From the NCBI GenBank assembly GCA_031213475.1, contig JARUPZ010000016.1, positions 6,689,046-6,753,045 on the forward strand: a DNA stretch of 64,000 nucleotides, in the 5' to 3' direction. Each line of letters opens with the position of its first letter. Positions within the stretch are counted from its first letter, which is position 1. The notes under the pieces were generated by a model. It was not told where the DNA came from, searched no databases, and worked only from the letters and a program-made list of their open reading frames with translations. The translations under genes were made by a program, and so were the position numbers. Source of the DNA: Nereocystis luetkeana. Taxonomy: Eukaryota > Sar > Phaeophyceae > Laminariales > Laminariaceae. Shown here piece by piece: positions 1-10,361 of this stretch.

Positions 1-30
1 TTGGTCCTATTTAGTATGGTCGCCCGTAAT
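1..30. mobile_element. Family A MITE, right end only
   Basis: This is the right end of a TA-target MITE (family A; see 61664-61770 for the cleanest copy). It reads TTGGTCCTATTTAGTATGG and then GCCCGTAAT, and is cut by the window start. Confidence 0.75.
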
Positions 31-180
31 AGTGGTGACTTGTAGTGGGGGTGGGGGTGCTGTGTTTCTGTGTTGATTTGGTTTCTGTGTGGTGGGACTG
101 GTGATGGCGCGGGGCCGGGATGGGGGGGGGGTTCTGGTAGCAGTGGTAGCTGGGAGGGGTGTTGGTGGTTGGGTGGGGGA

Positions 181-700
181 GGGGGGGTGTACTCGATAGG
201 AGATATGTTCTCGATCCCATCCATGGACGTAGTCGTATGACCGTAGAGCCTCGCATCCCTACAATGCCGGGACGAAGCATGTCGGGTTTTCACCGACCAG
301 GCAGGCGTTGCTTGCACCAAGGGCGAAGCGCCGTGAGGTGTCCGGCGAGTCGCATGAAGGGTGAGCTGCATCCTACCAAGAACCGCTTTTGAGGCGGACT
401 TGCGTATGGATGACGGCTTCAATGATTTAATTTAATTGCCGGTGTAGACGCTTCCAGAGACAGCAATGGGAGTACTATGCAACTGCCTCATGGGTGCCTT
501 ACCATAAACACTGCGTTATACGATCATTCCCACTTGTGCAGAGTAAATGTTATTTACCTCGCACAAACGATTTAACTCGACAACCAGCTGTGACCGACCG
601 CCAGAAAAAAACACTAATAAAAGCGGCACCCTGGTTGTCTAGCTCAAGTAGTGAGCGGCATGTTTTACAGTGTCGTTGTCGACCGCCGCCAACCCAACCT
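181..700 (-). mobile_element. Family B retroposon, near full length
   Basis: Read on the minus strand, this roughly 510-bp unit runs from AGGTTGGGTTGGCGGCGG to ATCGAGTACACCCCCC, and its C tail is the G run at 173-187. It contains a short hairpin (GCGAAGCGCC) near 330 and a run of T residues in sense orientation near 605. Near-complete copies lie at 21343-21855 and 63155-63690. Many shorter copies keep only the C-tailed end, which is the pattern of 5' truncation during target-primed reverse transcription. I see no clear Pol III A/B boxes, and the internal T run argues against Pol III transcription. It is therefore called a non-autonomous retroposon rather than a typical tRNA-SINE. Confidence 0.65.
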
Positions 701-979
701 AGGGAAGGGGGTTGGGTGGGGGGGGGGAGAAATTTGGCTGTGTTTTGTAGCAATGTTGTAGGTGGTGGTGGTGGTGGTGGTGGTGGAGGTGATGTAGGTA
801 TTTTTTTTTCTGTGATGACGCTGATGGTGAACATGCTGGTGATGATTGTGACGTTCACGTTTTGCTGTGACGTTCATGCTGGTGATGATACTGACGATAA
901 TGATGCTTCTGATGCTAATACTGACTGACGGCACTGCTGTGGGCATGGATGATGACGCTGCTGATGGCGGATCGCGCAG
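701..979. repeat. Low-complexity GGT/GAT-rich stretch upstream of first visible exon
   Basis: The stretch holds a G run (717-728), a (GGT)n tract near 761-790 and many GAT/GATG trimers. It ends in GATCGCGCAG, used as a splice acceptor for the exon at 980, so it is probably the 3' part of an intron whose upstream exon is outside the window. Reading frames here are simple-sequence artefacts. Confidence 0.5.
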
Positions 980-3900
980 ATGTCAATCGGGCAGTACCTG
1001 CTGAACAACCCGCACAAGAAATTGCTGTACAACCCCCTTGCGGCGGAGTTCGGCATCAACGACATGGCTCAGATGAACGATTTCGTGCGGAACCAGATGC
1101 CCAAATTCAAGATGGTAAGAAAACGCTCAACAGAAAAAAAAAACGGTGCCCGTACACGCAGCTGTATACACGGGCCCCCTATGTATGGATGTACCCCTAT
1201 ACATAATATTATATTACAGTATGATGCGTTCTACGATAGTGGTAGCACATTTCCGCTAAAACGTTTTCTGGATGACGGGGTCCCTTAACCCAAAATCGTC
1301 AGAATGTCAAAATCTTGTTTCGAAAGATGGCGTTTTTTGTGTACTTGTGCCATGGAATTATTCATGGAGAAGCAGTTTGGGTTTTGCTGACGTCAGTTCG
1401 GATGAGGTATGGAGCTCGTTAAGTGGGGGACCTCAGAAAATTTAGAGTGAACCTATATGGTAGAACGCCTCTTATATTATATCAGGTATATTATGTATAT
1501 ATACCCTGGTATACCCTCTGGCGGATTGGTTTAATAACGCTTGACGCTGTTACTGTAGAACCGCAGTCCCGTTTCGGGCACAAGAAACTTGGAAATTGAC
1601 TGGTTTGTCCCCAAAACGGGGCTGCAGTCCTTGTTTTTAGTGTGCTGTTTTTTGTTTGTTTTTTTATTTTTTCTTGTCCATTTCTTCGATTGACAGTTTG
1701 TTCGTTTTTGTTGGTATGTTTGTTTGTTGTTGTTTTTTTTTCTTGTTCAGGTGTTGCTGACCGAGCGCTTCGATGAGGGGCTGGCGCTGCTACAGCGAAT
1801 GCTGAAGTGGGACCCGATCGACATGACGTACTGCAAGATGCTGCAGACCAAGAAGGGGGAGACGCGATGGGACGGGAAGCCTCTCGAGAACGTTCCGAAG
1901 ATCGCCGACCTGCCGCCGGAGGTAAGTCCCGCGTTACCGGCGAGGGGGTGGGGGGGGGGGGGGTACTCATTTGTTGCTTGCCTTAGTCATTCGACCATTT
2001 GCCACGCATCGCTTTCGAGGCGGAGCACCGTTCCTACTCCTAGTAGAGACACCTCTCAACATTTGGGCGCTCAGTACGTTAGTTCCATATATTACATAGA
2101 AACTTTTTACGAATCTGATTCTGTTTGGCCGCCTGTGGCCGCCATATATCTCCTGGGATAGCGATCGTTTTCACGCTACTATTAATATCTGTTGTACCAA
2201 ACTCCTCCGAGTCACTTCCGTTCATTTCCCTCATTCCTTCTTGTAACACGTCTCGTTCCTCCTTTGTGCATTTCACTTTCGCCTACTTCGTATGTGAGTT
2301 ACACTCTCCATTGTTCTGCCACACGGGCATGTCTATCTGTGCATCTACTTCCTCCTCCTCCCGGCTACTGGTATACCTGGTACCTCTTTCTCCTTTCTGG
2401 CAGGCCCAGGTCCCCTATACGAAATCGCAGTTTCTTTTTTTTGCGCGAAATCCATTGGGCCGTGCAAATACGTTCGCATTCTTGTCCCTTCGCTTAGTTT
2501 CATTCTTATCGGAGAGCGTTTTTTCCATAATTTCCAAAGTTTGGAAATAATTGGAGATATGTATCAATATACGGAGGCGTTCTGTCACTATTCGTGAAAT
2601 TCTCCGGAACCAAAAATAACAAGTTCGTTAACATTCCAATATTTGGGAAAAAAAACCCAGGAAAATATGGAAGATTGAAAAATTGCGCGAAAAAAATGTC
2701 GAAAATTTGGAGAAAAAAGCTCTCCGATAAGAATGACCCTTAGTCCTCCATATGTCTCTTGAGTGTTTCTCCGATTCCACCTTGTTTCTCAGCGCTGGCC
2801 TTTGCTTTCTTCTGCTTCTGCGTTGTACCTCCCAAACGTCTCTGCGGGCATCATCTCTCCTCGGTTTCCTCCTACATCCTTCCATATTTTCTCGGCTACG
2901 CTCTCCCACCTTATTCCAGCTCGCCCTTTTGTTTGTTTCTCCCATGCAGTAGTCTTATCAACTATGGCTGGCAACGTCTTATTTTGACATGTGCCTTACT
3001 TTGTATTGCCATTTCAGCTTTTTCGTGTCTCTTGTGTGTTTTGAGTGGGTGCGTTCCCAGTGCTGCTCTTAATACTGTACTATTCGTCGTACTTGAGCAT
3101 CTTGGTATTTTTTTAGCCGCTATCGTATGCACTGCTTCCAACTGTTTTACAAACTTCGCTTCCCCTTCCCATACTTCTCCTGGATATTCTACTGTAGCTT
3201 TGGTACTATCACATTCATCTGGATACATCTGTTACTCCTAGTGTCAAGATGCGAGTCTGCTAGGATCGCATCCATCTCGCCCACGTGTGCTTTTGCTTTA
3301 CCCTTTCCTAACACTTTTGCTGCATGTGTATCCCAAGAGCGGTCTTTTGAGATATCTACGCCAAGGGACGTATACTGGTCTACGATCGGCAATTCATCGC
3401 CTCCCAGGGGAGGGGTGTACTCGATAGGAGGGATGTACTCGATCTCACGCATGTCCGTAGTCGTATGACCATAGACCCTCGTATCCTTACAAATCCGGGA
3501 CGGAGCATGTCGGGTTTTCACCGACCAGGCAGACATTGCTTGCTTGTACCAAGCGCGTCTCCCAGGGGGGGGGGGGGGGGTACTCATTTGTTGCTTGGGG
3601 AGGGGGGGAGCTCCCCGTGTATAGATGTGTGAATGTGTGTGTTGCTCACATTTACTGTAGTGTAAACATGCAACCTGTTTAGCATGGGGTGTGTGTTCTT
3701 CACCCGTCGACACCAAGCAGTGCCCGTGCTTGTGGTTCATCCTTGCGAAGCTCCCGCTCTGTGGTCACAAAACACAACACATGCCTTGATACCAGATATT
3801 TAATACATAGTAAATGCATCTTGTTTAGATCAGATATATTTTCTACCGTAAGCATTCGTATAGTACCAGATACGATTGTCACAGCACTATTAATAGCACA

Positions 3901-6900
3901 GTTTTTTGTGTACCGTTCAGGGATATACAAATATGCCGTTCCAGCTACCGGCGTGAGATTTTTTTATAGGTGTTTTTTTTTCATCATCATACGAGTATCG
4001 TTCGGCTATTTATGATTACGGGGGACCATACCCTGGTAGTTAGTAGGACCTGTCGTACACATAAAAACCTATATAGTTCACCATTCCTACTAACAATATT
4101 TGGTCCTATTAACTATGGTCCCCCGTAATAATACCACGGGTACTCGTACTTGTTTTTTGTGTGTGCCGTTCGGGTAGCATATTGATAAATTGTGTACCAG
4201 GTATACAGTATGATAGCACCAAGTACCACTAACTGTGCATGTTGAGTGTGTACTCTACGGCAGTAAGAGCTGCTGTTGAGGCAGGTATGGATGGCATGAT
4301 GCCAACGCAAGACATGCAGATATGCGCGAGCGCGTATCGACAGGCTTGCAGCGTTTCGGGCTTCGTTCGTCTCGATCAACCCGCAACAACGGGCGTGTTG
4401 GTGCTTGCCACTGCTGTTGCTGTTGCTGTTGCTGATGCTGCTGCTGCTGCTGCTGCTGTTGCTGCCGCTACTGCACTCTGCTACTGCTGCTGCTACTGAA
4501 CTGCTGCTGCTACTGAACTGCTGCTGCTGCTGCTGCTACTGAACTGCTGCTGCTGCTGCTACTGAACTGCTGCTGCTGCTGCTACTGAACTGCTGCTGCT
4601 GCTGCTACTGAACTGCTGCTGCTGCTGCTGCTACTGAACTGCTGCTGCTGCTGCTGCTACTGAACTGCTGCTGCTGCTGCTGCTGCTGCTGCCACTGTAT
4701 GTGCTACTGTGTACTGCTACTGTATGAGACACCCCCCGGGGCGAATATCCGAGCCGAGTTTCATCGAACTCAGGGGTGTGTGTACCCAAGACGAAAATGG
4801 TGGCTCTGGAACGATCTCGTCGGGACCGGTTGCGTGATAGACGCATCGGCCAACGTTTGTTTGCACCTTTTTCCGCCACTGCTGTCGAGAGAATCGGCCT
4901 TGAGATTCGCCCGAAGGGGCGTGGCATGTTGTTTATCATGCGTGCTGCATGTACGGTACCGCCAATACCGCTGTTGCTGCTACTACTACAACCGTTTAAC
5001 CCTTTCAGAGCCGCAGTCCCGGTTTGGGGAAAAAAATACTCAAGAATTCGAGTGGTTTTTGTACCCAAAACGGGACTGCGGTTCTAAAGGGGTTAAGACT
5101 GCAGTCCCGTTTCGGAGACAAAAACCACTCCAATTCTAAGTATTGCGGGGGACCACAGTAAATACCTGGTAGGACGTATGGTACGCACAAAAACCTACCA
5201 GGGTATACATTCACCTATTTTTAGAAGCAATAGTTGGTCCTACTAACTGTTGTCCCCCGTGATAGTTAGTCCCCAGAACGAGACTGCAGTATCCGCACGC
5301 GCTGGTGTTGCTGTTGCTGCTGCTGCTGACCAGAACCAGGACCAAGGGTGATGTGTGTGTATGTGTGTGTGTTTTTCTGCATCAGTGTTGACTTTACGTA
5401 CGTATCGAGCCGTCGCTTTCTCCCGACGTTTTGTTTGTTCGTTTGTTTGTTTGTTTGTTTGTGTGCGTTTATGTTTCTCTGACTCTCTGTGTTTATACAA
5501 GCGTCTGCTTTAAACGTTTCTGCAGTGCTAACACCGACATTCAACAACAGGGTTCTGGGGGGGCCAAACAACAGTAATCAGAACCCACGATAGACCCAAA
5601 AGCCATGTATTCCTCTATATGTATTTTTTTGGCCGTATTGTGGTGTTGATTACTCTGTCGTGTGTGTGTACGTGTGTGTTCCGTTATCGCGCCCTCTGCA
5701 TCGCGCAGATTCTGGCTCATATCAAGGCGAGGACTCAGCTCGACACAAGGCTGTACCAGGCGGGCATCCTCCTATACCGACAGGTGACGATGAGCCGCCG
5801 GTCGATGAGGGAAAAAAAGAAAAACGGGCTGTTTTTTTTTTGGTTCCGATAAAAATGGAAGGCACGAACCTGAGGTGTGGGGAAAGCCCCCCCCCATCGA
5901 TCAGAAAAAAAGTATTTTTGGCCCAAACGTGGTACGACCCCTGCCGAAGAACGCCTCATTATCCCCGTTCGGCGTTCTCACTGCAGAGTCCCAATGGGCG
6001 CGTTGACCCTTTTACAGTAGGGAAACAATTGACCGCGGTCCCGTCTTGGGGACGATAGTTAATAGGACCTGTGGTATACACAAAAAGCTATATATTTAAC
6101 CATTTTTACTAACAAGATTTGGTCCTATTAACTATGGTCCCCCGTAAAAATAGGAGGGTCATTAACGGGGGGGGTGTTTTTTTTTGTTTGTTTGTTACTG
6201 TAGTGGTTGTTTTTGTTGCTGCCCCTGCCGCGGTTTGCTTTTTGTTGGTTTTGCTTGTTGTTGGCGTTCGCGGGGTCGCGGGGGTTGAGGGGAACTCGTT
6301 GTGGGTTTTCTTTGTCGCGGATAGTTGGCGTTGTTCCTATTACGGGGGACCATAGTTAGCAGGACCTATGGTATACATGAAAACCTATATGTTTAACCAT
6401 TTTTACTATCAATGTTTGGTCCTGTTAACTATGGCCCCCCGTAATAGTTGGTCAGTTGGTTGGTTGGTGTTTTGGGCTGTTGTTTTTTTTTTTTTTCAAT
6501 ATAACGCCGGACCATCCTGCAACTGCGACATCAACGAGCAAGCATTTTTTTTTGCAATATACGTACGCGGTCACCGTAGGGGCACGTCTTCACCCTCTCC
6601 CTCTGACTGACCCGCCCCCCGCCCCCGCCGACACAGACATGCCTGATTTCATTTTACCAACATACCGTGTTGCGTCCTTTACTGCGTTTGCGGAGGCCCC
6701 TTACTGCATCCACGGACAAACTGCGCATTAATGTGGCCGTTTTTGTTGCTCAACAGCAACAGCAGCAGTAGCAACAGCAGCAGCATGCTCGATCGCGACA
6801 ACTCCCTCCAATCACCACGTACTTCGCGTGCACGGCCCCACCTTCCGCCGCTCTCTCAAACCAGTACAAGCTAGAGTTCGGGGTCGGAGTCGACGAGCAC

Positions 6901-8671
6901 TTTCAAGCCTTCCAGGGGGTGCAGAAAGTCATGCACAGGTATGTCCCCGGCAACCCCGGGGTTTCCCGCCGGGGTGGCGTTATTTTTGTTGACCCGATTT
7001 CACCAGAGCACACGCCCGTTTTTTTTGGGGGGGCAAAACACTTGGAATTAGACTACTTTAGAACAAGAAATGGTGAGAGGTCAAACGATTTTACTTTAGT
7101 GCGCCTGTAGTTACCGTTGACGCACCGGTAGTTACCGTTGGCGCACCGTCCGTCCGTTACATTTTGTACGAGGGAAGGCGCGAGCTTTTATCTTGGAACC
7201 ACCAAAAAAAAATGTACCAGGTTGTTTACCCCGGTCCAACAAACATGACATTTCTATGTAGGCCAGTAGGGCGGAATCAAGTGTCGGTTTCTTTTTCACT
7301 GCCAACGGAGTTAAACTTATCAGGAGTCACGGGGCTCTGCCCAAGGTGCATTGCGATCAGAGGCGAGACGAGGGGACGGACAAGAAAAGGAGACGCTCAC
7401 TCTCGAGTGCCGTTGGACGTGCGTGGATGCTGCGCCTGGCCACAGCAAGAAGCAGAGACGGCACTACACCGCCCGCTGCCGAGTGATGGGCCTCGACTGC
7501 TGCTGAAGGTCTACTTCTGCGGTTTCTTCGTGAATAAGTTTCTAATTTCACGCCGCACCCTTATTGCTAAGTCTACACCGCGCCGAAAAATGGGATTCTA
7601 CTCCGGAAGAAAATCGGTTTATAATTCTACGCCGCGCCGAAGACTGTTTTTTTTCTACTTTTTTTACACCCGCGCCGAAAAAGCAGGTTGATGTATCTAC
7701 ACCGCGCCGGAAAATGGGTTTCTACTTTTATCGCCCCGCCGAAAAAATACACGTGATATTTATAAGTCTGCACCCCCGGAAAGTGGGTTTCTGCATGGAC
7801 AACGCGCCGAAGAAATAGGTTCATAATTTTTCACCGCGTCAGGAATTTTTCACACCCCCCCGAAAAATAGCCTTGTAAGTGTACACGCTTCGATTACCTA
7901 CTGTGCTTAAAATACATACCATCATACCTGGTACCACGATGTTCGGTTATATATTAATAGTGACGTTTAGGTGTGAAAATGGCATCAAAGCACTCCTTAT
8001 TTTTACGGACACAGTGGTACTTATCCACCAGCAAAAAACATGTATGACTCGAGCCCTAAAACTACTGCCCTACTTTTTACCCCAACCGCCTGGGGAGTTT
8101 TCTCGGAATGAGTGTGGTTGATGTAGTGAGGAGGGTTGGTTTGGACTGTCAACTTTTTCGTCGAGCCTGGGCCCAATGGAGAGAGAGAAAGAGATGGGCC
8201 TTGTCGCAGTACTCTCTACCTTTTCGCTGCTGTCAATCGTGACATTTTTTTTTTAGACTTTCGCTGCGCTCAACAATAGCATCGCGCGCAGAGTTTAGGG
8301 TGGAGTTGCTTCCCCGAGTGACGCTTGCGTTGGAGAGAGAGAGGGAAAGGGAGGGAGAGGGAGGGAGAGAGAGAGAGAGAGATAGAGAGGTGTTATAAGG
8401 TTCGATTCAAGTGCTTGGGGGTCTGACAAATCGCAAGCACTACTGTGTCTGCCCAAACGCCCTATCCTAGCCTCCCCCCACCGCGCCTGACCACACCCCA
8501 CCTCCCCCCCCCCCCCCTGGATATTGCCTCGCTCTCCGCCTTCTTATTACCTGTACGGTGGTTTCGGGTTCACACAGATACCTGGACGTAAACTCGTCCA
8601 GCGATGCCCTGCACTGGTACGTGGGCGATGTGGACATCTACGACCACGGGCCTCCGGTGCTAAACTTCTAG
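980..8671 (+). CDS. Galactose-3-O-sulfotransferase-like protein, 3' part (5 exons)
   Basis: The exons are 980-1114, 1751-1921, 5709-5783, 6865-6938 and 8578-8671 (stop TAG 8669-8671). All junctions are GT-AG and the phases agree (0, 0, 0, 2), giving about 182 residues. The second exon carries LLTERFDEGLALLQRMLKW, which resembles the EYFDESLVLLKRLLCWEL block of the Gal-3-O-sulfotransferase family (membrane-bound Golgi enzymes that move sulfate from PAPS to galactose on glycans). The third exon has a matching TQLDTRLYQAG helix. The N-terminal PAPS-binding P-loop and membrane anchor are not in the window, so 980 is an internal exon start, although it happens to begin with ATG. Exons 4 and 5 join in frame but are less family-typical; they could belong to a lineage-specific C-terminus. 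In a brown alga such an enzyme could sulfate fucan-type polymers, which is inference. Introns 1, 2 and 3 hold MITEs and LINE debris. Confidence 0.6.
1222..1487. repeat. Diverged dispersed repeat D, copy 1
   Basis: About 265 bp here aligns with 13796-14058. Shared blocks include TAGCACATTTC, CTTAACCC, AATCTTGTTTCGAAA and GAGGTATGGAGCTC. The copies differ by many substitutions and small indels, so the repeat is old. The class is unknown, with no terminal repeats or coding signal seen. It lies in intron 1 of the sulfotransferase-like gene. Confidence 0.55.
1551..1632. mobile_element. Family P (piggyBac-like) MITE, diverged
   Basis: An inverted-repeat hairpin with left arm GAACCGCAGTCCCGTTTCGG and right arm CCCCAAAACGGGGCTGCAG. 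The outer CCCTTT/TTAA ends are eroded. See 23337-23433 for an intact copy. Confidence 0.55.
1965..3405 (-). mobile_element. Degenerate LINE (non-LTR retrotransposon), 3' part of ORF2
   Basis: On the minus strand the fragments read, in order: SLGVDISKDRSWDTHAAKVL, then DAILADSHLDTRSNRC and NVIVPKLQ (near 3370-3190), EGEAKFVKQLEAVHTIAAKK (near 3160), AIVDKTTAWEKQTKGRAGIR (near 2960), TYLHGPMDF (near 2470), EERDVLQEGMREMNGSDSEE (near 2260) and finally SRNGAPPRKRCVANGRMTK at 2035-1980. This is the region C-terminal to the reverse transcriptase domain of a LINE ORF2. The catalytic part is absent, so the copy is 5'-truncated or interrupted at the family B copy next to it. The ORF stop is followed by GAGTACCCCCC (G run at 1946-1963). 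Several frame changes occur, one due to a 7-bp insertion at 2374-2382. A MITE is inserted at 2497-2739. The family match is from memory of LINE proteins, not from a search. Confidence 0.75.
2497..2739. mobile_element. PIF/Harbinger-like MITE, copy 1
   Basis: This 243-bp AT-rich element has inverted ends (GTTTCATTCTTATCGGAGAG on the left, GCTCTCCGATAAGAATGACC then C on the right). It is flanked by TTA on both sides (2494-2496 and 2740-2742), the 3-bp TWA-type target duplication of PIF/Harbinger transposons. A second copy with the same TTA flanks is at 49667-49906. No transposase is present. It sits inside the LINE, so it arrived after the LINE. Confidence 0.75.
3407..3605 (-). mobile_element. 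Family B 3'-end copy followed by a LINE 3' tail
   Basis: 3412-3552 is a 5'-truncated family B copy (GTACTCGATAGGAGGGATG and then the ATGACCATAGACCCTCG block). At 3569-3602 lies a C-run tail (G run 3568-3586) joined to TACTCATTTGTTGCTTG, which is the complement of the LINE end CAAGCAACAAATGAGTA. Two retroposon ends thus abut within intron 2 of the sulfotransferase-like gene. Confidence 0.65.
4015..4129. mobile_element. Family A MITE, with 8-bp insertion
   Basis: Ends are ATTACGGGGGACCAT on the left and ATGGTCCCCCGTAAT on the right, with the usual family A interior. Relative to other copies, the left arm carries an extra CCCTGGTA at 4031-4038 that turns a TA into TACCCTGGTA. Confidence 0.85.
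4425..4700. repeat. (CTG)n microsatellite with ACTGAA interruptions
   Basis: CTG tracts are broken at regular intervals by ACTGAA or ACTGTA, giving a higher-order period of about 21 to 24 bp. The long Leu/Cys/Ala frames across it are products of the repeat. It lies in intron 2 of the sulfotransferase-like gene. Confidence 0.9.
4996..5141. mobile_element. Family P (piggyBac-like) MITE plus half copy
   Basis: 4996-5096 is a complete hairpin: TTAA, CCCTTTCAGAGCCGCAGTCC on the left, and GGGACTGCGGTTCTAAAGGG then TTAA on the right. 5097-5141 repeats one arm (GACTGCAGTCCCGTTTCGG) directly after it and is a second, partial copy. TTAA target duplications with CCC ends are typical of piggyBac transposons. 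Confidence 0.75.
5142..5263. mobile_element. Family A MITE, with two short insertions
   Basis: Ends are ATTGCGGGGGACCACAG and TGTTGTCCCCCGTGAT. Compared with uninterrupted copies it has an extra CCTGGTA at 5165-5171 and an extra CCAGGGTA at 5198-5205, both placed exactly after a TA. The copy is longer than the 107-bp norm for that reason. Confidence 0.85.
6003..6147. mobile_element. Family P remnant joined to left-truncated family A MITE
   Basis: 6003-6053 holds one arm of a family P hairpin (TTGACCCTTTTACAG, later GCGGTCCCGTCTTGGGGAC). It runs directly into GATAGTTAATAGGACC, the inner left arm of a family A MITE that then continues to CCCCCGTAA. The outer left end of the family A copy is missing, so the two elements were fused by deletion or by insertion next to each other. 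Confidence 0.65.
6339..6445. mobile_element. Family A MITE
   Basis: Complete copy with ends ATTACGGGGGACCATAG and ATGGCCCCCCGTAAT and TA on each side. It lies in intron 3 of the sulfotransferase-like gene. Confidence 0.85.
8330..8395. repeat. (GA)n / GGGA microsatellite
   Basis: GAGA and GGGAGA repeats in intron 4 of the sulfotransferase-like gene. Confidence 0.85.
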
Positions 8672-9172
8672 AGGGGAAGGGAGGGAGGGGAGGGGGGGGG
8701 GGGGGCTTCGAAAACCCCCCCGATAATTTTCCGAGAGAAATTGTTTTTCGAGATTTGTTTTGAAATAAAACGTTTAGGAGTTTTTTTTTCTCCTTATTGA
8801 ATTTTTTGGAAAAACAAAATATGGCTTTCGCCCCGAGAAAGCTTCCTGGCGGGGACCCTTCCCCTCCCCCCCCCCCCCCCCCCCCAGCATCCCATCGAAC
8901 CCCTGAATGAAAACCGCGCCGGCCGGTGACCCGTCCTCGCGCCTTCCCGGCACCGCATGGAAGATCGTTCGGGCTAGTGCGGTGCGCGGGAGCGTAGGGC
9001 GGGAGAGCGGGGGGGGGGGGGGGGGGGGGGCGCGAGAGGGCGTGCGAAGGGGGAGGGGTTGCTTCGCCGGAGCTGAAACTGTTGTGATAAGGGGGTTGCC
9101 GGCCAGCCAGAGGGTGACATATGTATTTGGGGCGGGGGGGGCGTGGGTGGGAGGGGGGCGCTGGTTGGCGCG
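8672..9172. other. Low-complexity G/C-run region downstream of the sulfotransferase-like gene
   Basis: It holds G runs (8680-8705, 9010-9030), a C run (8868-8886) and little else. No gene, RNA or terminator was recognised. The immediate 3' UTR of the upstream gene must start here. Confidence 0.5.
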
Positions 9173-9496
9173 ATGGCGGGCGGCGGCTTTGCGATAGGCA
9201 AGCCGAAAACGTTCGCTTGCTCGGCGGTGATGCTGGTGCTGCTGCTGCTGGCGGTCGTCGTGGCCGACGGAGGCGGCTTGCAACAAAGCTGTTCGAAAAT
9301 GTTAGAAGATTGCGCGCCGAGGTGCGGCGGCGACGGTGGTGATGTCGGTGGTACTAGCTGTGGTGACGAGGATGGTGATGGTGGCGGCGGCGGGGGTGAT
9401 GGTGATGGTGGTGGGAGAGGCGGGGAGTGGTGGAAGTCGAGGTCGAGACAGAGCAGGCGGTGGGATTGGAAATGTCACATATGGAGGCGGTCATAG
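9173..9496 (+). CDS. Possible first exon of a small secreted cysteine-rich protein
   Basis: From the ATG at 9173 the frame gives a short basic start, a hydrophobic core (CSAVMLVLLLLAVVVADG) like a signal peptide, then GLQQSCSKMLEDCAPRCGG with four regularly spaced cysteines. After that it becomes a Gly/Asp simple-sequence tail encoded by GGT/GAT repeats, so the true exon may end at a GT within 9330-9420. I do not recognise the family and found no downstream exon. The hydrophobic core is coded by CTG/GTC repeats, so chance is possible. Confidence 0.3.
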   Translation: MAGGGFAIGKPKTFACSAVMLVLLLLAVVVADGGGLQQSCSKMLEDCAPRCGGDGGDVGGTSCGDEDGDGGGGGGDGDGGGRGGEWWKSRSRQSRRWDWKCHIWRRS

Positions 9497-10320
9497 CAGA
9501 GGTGGTGTTTGCGGCGCCCCACGCGCGCGCGACGCGCGTGGGCTGTGGTGGACTGCGCCAAGCGCGACGCCTCGAGGCGGGGGGAGAGGGAGGGGGGGAG
9601 GGGGGGGTGGAGGGAGGGCCGGGAGGGCCGGGAGGGCGTTAGGTGGGGACCACTGACCCATGCCGCAAGGACAACCATAGCTAAGACGAAAACGCAAAAC
9701 TCGAACTATGGCGATAACGCCGGCGACAGCAACGAAAACGACGGCGGGGGTGAAAGGACGCGAGTCATCGCCCCACGATTGGCTTGGCCTGCCTTGCCGC
9801 CACGACCAGCATGGCTAGGCGAGGCAGGTGGTGGTGGTGGTGGTGGCGGTGGCGGAGGGGACGCAAAAAGAGGGGAAGGGTATATATAGCGAGTGGGGCT
9901 TGTGATGAGGCGAAGGGGGCTTTGAGGATGTATGTCGCCTCAAGTCTCCTTCCCCCCCCCCCCCCCCACCTCCCTCTCCGTCTCGAAGGGGATGCGTGTT
10001 TCAATCAATGGTCGATGGCTTGAAGCCAGCAACAAACGAGTACGCCCCCGCCTCCTCTCGCCCCTCCTGTTGGCGCTGGCCCAACGTGGCTTTTGAGGGG
10101 CGACGGGAGTACGTATCGTATTGAGGCGTGTTTTTTGTTGGGCTCCTGGTGTTCCCTACGCGCGAGTATAGCGGGGGATAGGAACTACCGGGAAGGCGCT
10201 CGAGCAGCTTGTTTTGTCTTGTTTTTTCTTCGTATTTCAGAACGGGCGCGGGGGGGGGGTCAATGGCTCGGGACAATAGTACAAGACGCGTTCAATGCGC
10301 GTTGTTGTAGCTGCGCCACT

Positions 10321-10361
<41 letters not shown>

